A stretch of DNA of 5,821 nt. Source: Mariprofundaceae bacterium (lineage in GTDB: Bacteria; Pseudomonadota; Zetaproteobacteria; Mariprofundales; Mariprofundaceae). Shown here in pieces: positions 1 to 5,821 of the stretch. Each line of letters starts with the position of its first letter. The stretch's first letter is position 1. The notes under the pieces were generated by a model that had not been told where the DNA came from, searched no databases, and was given only the letters and a program-made list of their open reading frames with translations. The translations under genes and the position numbers were made by a program. The stretch spans positions 1 through 5,821 of the forward strand of contig JAUZQL010000237.1 of assembly GCA_030950975.1 (NCBI GenBank), in the 5' to 3' direction.

Positions 1-1
1 A

Positions 2-445
2 GGTGGGAAAACAGCACCGCATGTCAATATTGCTATTTTCCATAAGCTGCATGGTCATGATGATTTTGTTTACCCAAAAACCATAAGTGGCGTTGATATT
101 ATTGCTTCAACATTGGGTAAAGCCCAATTTATTGCCATCAATCATAGTTCAGGCTTAAAAGATTCGGATGTGATCAGTATCTCCAATGATGTTTTGCGTG
201 AAGATGGCGGGGCATTTAATGATTTTGGTGTGGATTGCCAACTCACAGTGCATGTTAAACAGACGGATGTGACCTTGGCTGGGATGTGTGAGATTCTAAT
301 GCTAGATCAAGATCATCGTGAGATTGACCATAAAGGCATCATCAAGCCGTTTACCATGCATGCGAGTGGAGATTGGGAACTGATTTATTATGATGCTGAA
401 GATGGCATTGCCGTTTATGCCGATGAAAATATGGGTTTAGAATAA
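2..445 (+). CDS. Unrecognised protein, C-terminal 147 residues (5' end outside window)
   Basis: The frame is open from the left edge of the window to the TAA at 443-445, so the gene is partial and its start lies upstream. No in-frame ATG precedes a TTG at 113, and that TTG (in STLGKAQF) is best read as an internal leucine codon. The visible 147 residues are soluble-looking and acidic, rich in Asp and His, with no hydrophobic segment long enough to span a membrane. The pattern of short alternating hydrophobic stretches (QLTVHVKQTDVTLAG, WELIYYD, GIAVYAD) suggests a beta-rich fold. I do not recognise a family and assign no function. Codon choice resembles the rest of the window, which supports real coding. 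It converges on trhP, with 95 nt between the two stop codons, so it is not in an operon with the genes to its right. Confidence 0.7.
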   Translation, partial: GGKTAPHVNIAIFHKLHGHDDFVYPKTISGVDIIASTLGKAQFIAINHSSGLKDSDVISISNDVLREDGGAFNDFGVDCQLTVHVKQTDVTLAGMCEILMLDQDHREIDHKGIIKPFTMHASGDWELIYYDAEDGIAVYADENMGLE

Positions 446-455
446 TTTCTATGGA

Positions 456-522
456 TAACTGATGTTACGCAGACCGTCATCCCCGAAGGTTTCTTTTTTA
501 CCAAAGTGCGTAACATCAGTTA
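456..522. repeat. Perfect 16-bp inverted repeat with 35-nt centre (palindromic element or bidirectional terminator)
   Basis: The arm at 456-471 (TAACTGATGTTACGCA) is the exact reverse complement of 507-522 (TGCGTAACATCAGTTA). The centre, 472-506, is not self-complementary beyond a few bases and includes GTCATCCCCGAAGG and a T-rich run at 491-499. The element fills most of the gap between two convergent genes. Two readings are possible. It may be a small non-autonomous mobile repeat with terminal inverted repeats; the outermost TA on each side could be a TA target duplication. Alternatively it may be a long stem-loop ending both transcripts. Neither flank carries a clean run of T directly after the stem on either strand, which weakens the intrinsic-terminator reading. 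The inverted repeat is certain; its role is inferred. Confidence 0.85.
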
Positions 523-540
523 AAAATTTGTCTCAAGGCT

Positions 541-1908
541 TTATTCTTTGATATTTACAGCTAAAAGCGCTTCTTTTGAAGGTACACATGGCACAGGTAT
601 TTTTACTTGATAACCACTCCCCAATGCGCTTTCGATGGGTTTGTTTTTACGTGCATCGATCATGCTTGAGATGGTGAACGTATGATTGCCTTTAGGATCA
701 ATCAATTCAACTGAATCACCCACCGAGAATTTATTTTTCACATCAAATTCAGCCAAGCCCAAAGCTTCATCATAGCCGATCAATTCACCGACAAAACGCT
801 GATTGAATCGCAAAGAAGCACCCTGTTCATAGTTCTGATGTGAGGCTGTATGACGACGTTGATAAAAACCATCGGTATAACCACGGTTTGCCAGCGAATC
901 GAGTTTACGCATCAATGACCAGTCAAACTCCCTGCCTGCCAAGACATCGTTGATCGCTTGCTTATAAAGTTGGGTTGTGCGTCCAACATAATAATGCGAT
1001 TTGGTGCGCCCTTCAATTTTCAAGGAGTTCACGCCGATTTTTACCAGACGTTCCACATGCTCGATGGCACGCAAATCACGTGAATTCATGATATAAGTAC
1101 CATGTTCATCTTCCATCACAGGCATTAAATCACCCTGACGATTTTCTTCTTCAAGCATGTATATTTTATCGGCTTCTGGATGACGTTCAAGCCCACCACA
1201 ACTTGAAATGGATGCTGAAAAAGGCTGTGGATTCATGACTTCTTGCATGCTTGTTGCATCCAGCACATCACCGCTCACGTCTTCTTTGCCTTCCTGCATC
1301 CCATATTTCCAGCGGCAAGCATTGGTACATGAACCTTGATTCGCATCACGATGATTAAAGTAACCCGACAACAAACAACGTCCCGAATAGGCAATACATA
1401 ATGCGCCATGCACAAATACTTCTAATTCCATGTCAGGGCATTGTTGACGAATTTCTTCCACTTCATCGAGTGAAATCTCACGTGATAAAATAATGCGTGA
1501 AATACCCACCGATTGCCAAAATTTCACGGATGCATAGTTCATGGTATTGGCTTGAACCGATAAATGTATGGGAATTTCAGGCCAACGTTCACGCACCATC
1601 ATAATCAACCCAGGGTCAGCCATAATCAAAGCATCGGGTTTCATATCAATGATGGGCTGCATATGTTCAAGATAGCGTTTGAGTTTGTTGTTATGGGGTA
1701 ACAAATTACTGGCGACAAAAAACTTTCGCCCCAAAGCATGCGCTTCATCGATACCTATTTTTAGATTTTCCAATTGAAAATCATTATTACGCACACGCAA
1801 CGAATAACGTGGTTGCCCTGCATAGACGGCATCTGCCCCATAAGCGAAGGCATAACGCATATTTTTAATGGTTCCTGCTGGTGCAAGCAGTTCAATGGTG
1901 GATGACAT
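541..1908 (-). CDS. trhP: TrhP, prephenate-dependent tRNA uridine-34 hydroxylation protein (U32 peptidase family)
   Basis: This 455-residue protein matches E. coli TrhP (YegQ, about 453 residues) along its full length. TrhP is needed for the prephenate-dependent route to 5-hydroxyuridine at wobble position 34, the first step towards the cmo5U modifications; despite the family name it is not thought to act as a protease. The N-terminus ELLAPAGTIKNMRYAFAYGA (6-25) is the usual U32 opening. The U32 signature lies at 163-181 (EVFVHGALC...GRCLLS) and is followed by GSCTNACRW (192-200), DEHGTYIMNSRDLRAIEHVE (267-286) and SLKIEGRTKSHYYVGR (295-310). C171, C178, C194, C198 and C237 are candidates for the Fe-S ligands expected from related U32 proteins such as UbiU. 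The C-terminal part (about 370-445) carries the KNKFSVGDSVELIDPKG stretch typical of YegQ. The ATG is preceded by GAGAG (1916-1920, minus strand) at 7 nt. It is transcribed divergently from glyQ. Confidence 0.93.
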   Translation of the reverse strand: MSSTIELLAPAGTIKNMRYAFAYGADAVYAGQPRYSLRVRNNDFQLENLKIGIDEAHALGRKFFVASNLLPHNNKLKRYLEHMQPIIDMKPDALIMADPGLIMMVRERWPEIPIHLSVQANTMNYASVKFWQSVGISRIILSREISLDEVEEIRQQCPDMELEVFVHGALCIAYSGRCLLSGYFNHRDANQGSCTNACRWKYGMQEGKEDVSGDVLDATSMQEVMNPQPFSASISSCGGLERHPEADKIYMLEEENRQGDLMPVMEDEHGTYIMNSRDLRAIEHVERLVKIGVNSLKIEGRTKSHYYVGRTTQLYKQAINDVLAGREFDWSLMRKLDSLANRGYTDGFYQRRHTASHQNYEQGASLRFNQRFVGELIGYDEALGLAEFDVKNKFSVGDSVELIDPKGNHTFTISSMIDARKNKPIESALGSGYQVKIPVPCVPSKEALLAVNIKE

Positions 1909-2050
1909 GTATTTTCTCTCGAATGCTATTTTTGAAGTATGTACGCTAGCCTAGATGATTTACAAATACTGCTACGTTTTTGCTGATATTTGTTCCTTGT
2001 AAAAATCCATAGCTATCTTGCGCAGTATGGCAATCTTTGCATTCTTGCAT

Positions 2051-2069
2051 AGGTTCGCCGAACTTTTTT
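2051..2069 (+). other. Small hairpin plus T6 tract in the glyQ leader
   Basis: AGGTTC (2051-2056) pairs with GAACTT (2060-2065) around the loop GCC, with one G-T pair, and T runs from 2064 to 2069. The shape resembles a weak intrinsic terminator placed just before the glyQ ribosome binding site (2073-2077), and so might be an attenuator. The stem is only six pairs, two of the T residues are used by the stem, and no alternative antiterminator or leader peptide is evident. It may be chance. Confidence 0.25.
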
Positions 2070-2072
2070 GCT

Positions 2073-2077
2073 GGGAG
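2073..2077 (+). promoter_or_regulatory. Ribosome binding site fixing the GTG start of glyQ
   Basis: GGGAG lies 6 nt before the GTG at 2084. The in-frame ATG at 2027 and TTG at 2018 have no comparable purine run at the right distance. The GTG also begins the protein where GlyQ homology begins (LTFQDLMMTLQRYW), so this site supports GTG as the true start. Confidence 0.7.
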
Positions 2078-2083
2078 TTTGCT

Positions 2084-2944
2084 GTGCTAACCTTTCAAGA
2101 TTTAATGATGACCTTACAACGTTACTGGGCAGCTCAAGGCTGTGTGGTACAACAACCGTATGATAGCTCGATGGGCGCTGGAACTTTTCACCCTGCCACA
2201 TTTTTGCGGGTATTGGATGATAAAGATTGGCGTTCGGCTTATGTGCAACCGTGTCGCCGTCCAACGGATGGTCGATTTGGTGAAAATCCCAATCGTTTAC
2301 AACAGTATTATCAGTTTCAGGTGATTCTGAAACCTGCACCAGACAATATTCTTGAGTTGTATTTGGCATCGTTGAAAGAAATCGGCATTGATACGGATGT
2401 GCATGATATTCGCTTTGTGGAAGATGACTGGGAATCACCGACTTTGGGTGCGTGGGGCTTGGGCTGGGAAGTTTGGCTCAATGGCATGGAAGTCACTCAA
2501 TTTACCTATTTCCAACAAGTTGGTGGTGTCGAATTATCCCGTACACCGGGTGAAATTACCTATGGTTTAGAACGCTTAGCGATGTATTTGCAAGGTGTGG
2601 ATAATGTGTATGACTTGGTTTGGGTGGAAACACCTGACGGCAAGAAAGTAACGTATGGTGAAGTCTTTCATCGCAATGAAGTCGAATTTTCAGCTTATAA
2701 CTTTGATCATGCGGACACTTCTTTTTTACATGAACAGTTTGATCACGCTGAAAGCGATTGCCAACGTTTATGCGAAGCAAATTTAATACTTCCTGCCTAC
2801 GAAGAAGTAATGAAAGCATCCCATGCCTTCAATTTACTGGAAGCACGTGGTGCGATTTCTGTGGCAGAACGACAACGCTTTATTGGACGTGTTCGTGGGC
2901 TTTCGCGCACCGTGGCACATGCGTATGCGGAGGTTGAACGATGA
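2084..2944 (+). CDS. glyQ: Glycyl-tRNA synthetase alpha subunit
   Basis: GlyQ is the class II catalytic subunit of the bacterial alpha2/beta2 glycyl-tRNA synthetase. It activates glycine with ATP in the cytoplasm and, with GlyS, charges tRNA-Gly. From the GTG start the protein has 286 residues, slightly shorter than E. coli GlyQ (303), the difference lying mainly at the C-terminal tail. Diagnostic blocks are YVQPCRRPTDGRFGENPNR (53-71), DIRFVEDDWESPTLGAWGLG (108-127), WEVWLNGMEVTQFTYFQQ (128-145) and the class II motif-3 region GEITYGLERLAMYLQG (156-171) with its invariant Arg164. The helical tail includes AISVAERQRFIGRVR (257-271). An upstream extension to ATG 2027 or TTG 2018 would add 19-22 residues that are rich in Phe and Ala and unlike the family, so I rejected it. 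The stop TGA overlaps the glyS ATG by 4 nt (ATGA), which implies translational coupling and fits equal subunit supply. Confidence 0.96.
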   Translation: MLTFQDLMMTLQRYWAAQGCVVQQPYDSSMGAGTFHPATFLRVLDDKDWRSAYVQPCRRPTDGRFGENPNRLQQYYQFQVILKPAPDNILELYLASLKEIGIDTDVHDIRFVEDDWESPTLGAWGLGWEVWLNGMEVTQFTYFQQVGGVELSRTPGEITYGLERLAMYLQGVDNVYDLVWVETPDGKKVTYGEVFHRNEVEFSAYNFDHADTSFLHEQFDHAESDCQRLCEANLILPAYEEVMKASHAFNLLEARGAISVAERQRFIGRVRGLSRTVAHAYAEVER

Positions 2945-5016
2945 ATACATCACCATTATTGATTGAAATTGGCGTGGAAGAAATCCCAGCAGCTGTTGCA
3001 CCACGGATGGGTGAAGCACTTCAGCAAGCGCTGACATCCCTATTCACAAACAATCATATCGAAACATCGCCGTTAAACTTGGGCGTAACACCACGTCGTT
3101 TACTGATCCATGCGGATGCCTGTCCTTTGATGCAAGCCGACCGTGAACAAATTCTTTGGGGACCACCTGAAAAAGTTGCTTTTCGTGATGGTGAGCCGAC
3201 GAAAGCCGCCCAAGGTTTTGCGAAAAAATCGGGGCTTGCTGTTGAAGCGTTTGAATTGGCGGACAAAGGCGATGGTAAAGCACGTTATATGAAAGCGGTG
3301 CAAACCATCCAAGGGCGTGATGTATGCAGCATCATTGCCGAAGCCATGCCTGATATTCTACGCAAGCTTCCTTCTCCCAAATCCATGCGCTGGCAAGATG
3401 GTGCGACACGCAACGATGCTTTTATTCGTCCGATTCGTTGGATGGTTGCACGTTTGGGTGATGAGCTGATTCCCTTCTCTTTTGCAGGGATTGCATCAGG
3501 ATTACAGTCGCGTGGGCATCGTATGTGCCCGAATGGCTTGGGTGAAATCAGTGTTCATAAACCGTTTGTTTGGCTGGAAGAACGCATGGTCATTGCCAAT
3601 CGAGACATGCGAAAAGCTAAAATTCTGAAAGATTTATTGAATGCTGCCAGCGATGCGGGTGTAAGCCTTGTTGAAGATGATGATTTAATCGAAGAAGTTA
3701 CCGATTTAACCGAGTGGCCGCATGTGATTACAGGGCATTATGATGAAGATTTTTTACGCTTACCCATTGAAGTCAGTCGGATTGAATTAAAACATCACCA
3801 GCGTTGTTTTTCTACGCATGATGGTCAGGGAAATCCATCGCATGTATTTTTTGCGGTTGCCAATATCAACTCTAAAAACCCTGCGGCGGTCGCCGAAGGC
3901 AATGAACGTGTGGTCAACGCTCGCTTGGCAGATGCCACTTTCTTTTATGATCGTGATCCTCAAACATCCTTAGAAGCACGTGTTGAAACTTTATCAAGCA
4001 TCGTCTTTCAAGATGGTTTGGGCATGGTGGGTGATCAAGTCGGACGTTTGCGTGGTTTTATGTTGGATAATGCCCAAGCATTGGGTATTGATGCCAATGA
4101 AGGTCAACGTGCGGCATATTTGTGCAAATCTGATTTAACGACGGGTTTGGTCGGTGAATTTCCAGAATTACAAGGTTATATGGGTGGTATTTACGCCCAG
4201 ATGGATGGTGAACGTGATACGGTAAGTCAAGCGATTGCCGAGCATTATATGCCTGCCAGTGCCGATGATAGTTTACCCGAAAGCAACATTGCTCGTGCCA
4301 TTGGTGTAATTGAACGCAGTGATAAATTATTGGGATATTTTCATTTAGGACGTATCCCAACCGCCAGTGCCGATCCCTTTGGCTTGCGCCGTGCGGCTTT
4401 GGGGTTGATTCGTTTGCTTGTAGATGATCAACATCCTATTCAGATGACCTTAGCAGAAATTTTGGAAGATTCAGCCAAACAATGGAATCAACAACGTGTT
4501 ACCATTGCCATCTCCGATGATACCCATGCTGCGGTGTTCAATTTTATTCGTGATCGCTTGTTGGGTCTGGCGACTGCTTTGGGTGTTTCTGCTTCAGCTT
4601 TGGATGCGGCTTTAAGTGCAGCGCAAGATTTACCATTGTATCAACACTTGGCGGTGGCACGTTTGCTGACAGGTTTTGCGGATTCGGAAGATGGGCAAGC
4701 CGTTGCTGCCGCCAATAAACGTATTGCCAATATTCTGAAAAAATCAGGGCAAGTGTCTGAATCGATTGATGTTGATTTGTTTGAAGAAGCCGCTGAACAC
4801 CGTTTATTTGAAGCTTTGCAAAGCTTGCAAGAAAATTTTCCAAGTGAACCAAAAGAACAACTGGAAGCCTTGGCAACATTGCGTGAACCTGTGGATAGCT
4901 TCTTTGATGATGTGATGGTGATGGCAGATGATGAACAAGTAAAAGCCAATCGTTTAGCATTGTTGGCACAACTTCGTCGCTTATTTTTACAGCTTGCGGA
5001 TGTTTCAAAATTATAA
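2941..5016 (+). CDS. glyS: Glycyl-tRNA synthetase beta subunit
   Basis: GlyS is the tRNA-binding partner of GlyQ in the alpha2/beta2 enzyme. The 691 residues agree with the usual length (E. coli 689), and no frameshift or gap is seen. In order: the N-terminal LIEIGVEEIPA (7-17); VTPRRLLIHA (49-58); the SPKSMRW and FIRPIRWMVARLGD blocks (145-174); EEVTDLTEWPHVITG (251-265); KHHQRCFS (284-291); NERVVNARLADATFFYDRD (321-339); the HD-like domain region CKSDLTTGLVGEFPELQGYM (395-414); DPFGLRRAALGLIRLL (478-493); and the C-terminal helical anticodon-recognition region with ANKRIANIL (591-599) and LREPVDSFFDDVMVMADDEQ (647-666). GGAGG (2929-2933) lies 7 nt before the ATG inside the end of glyQ, so the gene has its own strong initiation site as well as the ATGA overlap. 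The dehydrogenase gene follows after 40 nt. Confidence 0.97.
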   Translation: MNTSPLLIEIGVEEIPAAVAPRMGEALQQALTSLFTNNHIETSPLNLGVTPRRLLIHADACPLMQADREQILWGPPEKVAFRDGEPTKAAQGFAKKSGLAVEAFELADKGDGKARYMKAVQTIQGRDVCSIIAEAMPDILRKLPSPKSMRWQDGATRNDAFIRPIRWMVARLGDELIPFSFAGIASGLQSRGHRMCPNGLGEISVHKPFVWLEERMVIANRDMRKAKILKDLLNAASDAGVSLVEDDDLIEEVTDLTEWPHVITGHYDEDFLRLPIEVSRIELKHHQRCFSTHDGQGNPSHVFFAVANINSKNPAAVAEGNERVVNARLADATFFYDRDPQTSLEARVETLSSIVFQDGLGMVGDQVGRLRGFMLDNAQALGIDANEGQRAAYLCKSDLTTGLVGEFPELQGYMGGIYAQMDGERDTVSQAIAEHYMPASADDSLPESNIARAIGVIERSDKLLGYFHLGRIPTASADPFGLRRAALGLIRLLVDDQHPIQMTLAEILEDSAKQWNQQRVTIAISDDTHAAVFNFIRDRLLGLATALGVSASALDAALSAAQDLPLYQHLAVARLLTGFADSEDGQAVAAANKRIANILKKSGQVSESIDVDLFEEAAEHRLFEALQSLQENFPSEPKEQLEALATLREPVDSFFDDVMVMADDEQVKANRLALLAQLRRLFLQLADVSKL

Positions 5017-5041
5017 AGTTTCAAAAGGCTCTAAGATGGGG

Positions 5042-5047
5042 AAGGGG
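5042..5047 (+). promoter_or_regulatory. Ribosome binding site choosing ATG 5057 for the dehydrogenase
   Basis: AAGGGG is followed by a 9-nt A-rich spacer and the ATG at 5057. A second possible site, AAAAGG (5023-5028), lies 7 nt before an in-frame ATG at 5036. The downstream start is preferred because the stretch between the two (MGKGNKK) is short, Lys/Gly-rich and not part of the dehydrogenase fold, but the alternative is not excluded. Confidence 0.55.
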
Positions 5048-5056
5048 AATAAAAAA

Positions 5057-5797
5057 ATGAAAGAATCATTTGCAGATAAAATCATTATGGTTACAGGTGC
5101 AAGTCAAGGTTTGGGTAAGGCTGTGGCGATTGCTTTGGGTGCTGCCAAGGTGAATGTCGTCGCTATTTCTCGGCATCCCAACAATTTAGCGGCAACGCAA
5201 GATGCTGTCGAAGCAGCGGGTGGACGTTGCCTTTGTATTCCCTTTGACTTGTCTGAGTTTGATGATTACGGAAAGCTTTTTTTGGCACTGAAAGATCAAA
5301 TCCCTCATTTGGATGGCTTGGTGCATTGTGCTGGCTCTTTTGGTCGCTGCACACCCTTACAATATGTGAAAGTGGATGCGTTTCGAGATGCTTTGGATAT
5401 ACATTTGACCGCACCCAATATGCTCACGCAAATCATGTTACCATTGTTGCGTCGGGCGGAAGCGGCATCTGTTGTGTTTACCAGTTGTGATATGATAGAA
5501 GAAGATCAAAACAACTGGCATGCCTATGGTTTTGCCAAACGTGCTTTGACTTATGCCGCCGCCATGTGGCAAGGCGAACATCCTGAAAAACCGTATCGTT
5601 TTAATACCTTAAATCCAGGTCGTGTACGTACTGATTTATTCAAACGGGCGTTTCCAGGTTTGATGCCAGATGTTGTGCCTTTACCCGAAGATGTCACCGA
5701 TGCCTTCTTATTTTTACTTTCCGATGCCAGTAAAGCTTTACGTGGACAAAGCCTTCATGCCAAAGATTTAATCAACAAAGAGCAGCCACTGAATTAA
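5057..5797 (+). CDS. YciK-like short-chain dehydrogenase/reductase with altered catalytic residues
   Basis: This is a 246-residue cytoplasmic Rossmann-fold protein of the classical short-chain dehydrogenase family, most like E. coli YciK as I recall it; the physiological substrate is not known. The cofactor motif TGASQGLG lies at 13-20, the conserved D64-L65 pair (near the adenine ring in this family) follows, and the YxxxK motif is Y157-GFA-K161. NPGRVRTDL (186-194) matches the family's PG segment after strand 6. Other YciK-like blocks are LDGLVHCAGSFG (85-96), MLTQIMLPLLRR (122-133) and SVVFTS (138-143). Lining up with YciK without gaps around the active site, the catalytic Ser (13 residues before Tyr) falls on C144, the helix-4 catalytic Asn falls on H116, and the usual NNAG/HNAG motif reads HCAG (90-93). 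The protein therefore keeps Tyr and Lys but not the usual Ser and Asn. It follows glyS by 40 nt on the same strand with no clear terminator between, so co-transcription is likely. Confidence 0.88.
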   Translation: MKESFADKIIMVTGASQGLGKAVAIALGAAKVNVVAISRHPNNLAATQDAVEAAGGRCLCIPFDLSEFDDYGKLFLALKDQIPHLDGLVHCAGSFGRCTPLQYVKVDAFRDALDIHLTAPNMLTQIMLPLLRRAEAASVVFTSCDMIEEDQNNWHAYGFAKRALTYAAAMWQGEHPEKPYRFNTLNPGRVRTDLFKRAFPGLMPDVVPLPEDVTDAFLFLLSDASKALRGQSLHAKDLINKEQPLN

Positions 5798-5819
5798 GCC
5801 TTCCGACGTTGGAATGGGC
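5798..5819. terminator. Possible hairpin after the dehydrogenase gene, cut off by window end
   Basis: GCC (5798-5800) and TTCCG (5801-5805) can pair with TGGAA (5810-5814) and GGC (5817-5819), leaving the loop ACGT and a two-base bulge; one pair is G-T. Starting directly after the TAA, this could be the stem of an intrinsic terminator for the glyQS transcript. The region where a T-tract would follow is not in the window, so this remains a guess. Confidence 0.3.
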
Positions 5820-5821
5820 GC

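Larger units (their letters stand above)
1909..2083. promoter_or_regulatory. Divergent intergenic region with promoters for trhP and glyQS
   Basis: The two start codons face away from each other across these 175 nt, so both promoters should lie here. Only weak sigma70-like matches are visible. For glyQ there is TTGAAG (1932-1937) with GATGAT (1954-1959), 16 nt apart, or TTGTTC (1990-1995) with TATCTT (2014-2019), 18 nt apart. For trhP on the minus strand there is TTGTAA (complement of 1960-1965) with CATACT (complement of 1936-1941), 18 nt apart. None is close to consensus, and I would not choose between them without transcript-start data. I see no T-box elements, although T-boxes often control glyQS in Firmicutes. 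Confidence 0.45.

Noticed and set aside
1..22. T-box-like string (GGTGGGAAAACAGCACCGC) at the left edge
   Set aside because: It only loosely resembles the T-box antiterminator sequence, lies inside an open coding frame and is not upstream of glyQ.
541..1908. Collagenase or protease role for the U32 protein
   Set aside because: The whole length, the DEHGTYIMNS block and the C-terminal KNKFSVGDS region match the TrhP (YegQ) branch, which acts in tRNA hydroxylation; the peptidase name is historical.
2018..2083. N-terminal extension of GlyQ from TTG 2018 or ATG 2027
   Set aside because: The added 19-22 residues do not resemble the start of GlyQ proteins, and neither codon has a good ribosome binding site, whereas GTG 2084 has GGGAG at 6 nt and begins where family similarity begins.
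2027..2083. Leader peptide for attenuation of glyQS
   Set aside because: The ATG at 2027 reads straight into glyQ with no stop and contains no glycine codons before the GTG, so it is not a stand-alone glycine-sensing leader.
4544..5008. 154-codon open frame on the minus strand opposite glyS
   Set aside because: The translation is low-complexity (rich in His, Pro, Leu, Gln) and lies wholly opposite conserved glyS coding sequence, so it is a shadow frame. The same holds for the minus-strand frames at 2013-2438, 4058-4360 and 4641-5024.
5163..5414. 83-codon open frame on the minus strand inside the dehydrogenase gene
   Set aside because: It lies opposite a clearly conserved dehydrogenase segment, has no ribosome binding site of note and shows no recognisable motif.

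Overview
The window comes from a bacterial chromosome and holds ordinary housekeeping genes, mostly for translation. The alpha/beta type of glycyl-tRNA synthetase, the TrhP-type U32 protein and a YciK-like short-chain dehydrogenase together point to a proteobacterium. By eye the DNA is moderately AT-rich, with many AAT, TTA, CGT and CAA codons. A gamma- or zetaproteobacterium of moderate GC would fit, but the sequence alone does not settle the genus.

Layout, left to right. Positions 2-445 (+) are the 3' part of an unrecognised gene whose start lies outside the window. Positions 446-540 separate it from the convergent gene and hold a perfect 16-bp inverted repeat (456-471 / 507-522) around a 35-nt centre. 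This is either a small palindromic mobile repeat or a transcript end. Positions 541-1908 (-) encode TrhP, a U32 family protein that hydroxylates tRNA wobble uridine. Positions 1909-2083 are a divergent intergenic region that must carry both promoters and also contains a small hairpin followed by six T. Then come glyQ (2084-2944, GTG start) and glyS (2941-5016), overlapping by 4 nt as ATGA, and after 40 nt a YciK-like short-chain dehydrogenase (5057-5797). The last 24 bases hold an imperfect hairpin cut off by the window end.

GlyQ and GlyS form the alpha2/beta2 glycyl-tRNA synthetase. TrhP modifies wobble uridines of other tRNAs, so both transcription units on either side of the promoter region serve decoding. 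The dehydrogenase probably shares the glyQS transcript, but its substrate is unknown. Its usual catalytic Ser and Asn positions appear to be Cys and His, which is the most notable protein-level oddity here. I found no CRISPR array, RNA gene, transposase, toxin-antitoxin pair or defence genes, and nothing that supports a new multi-gene system.
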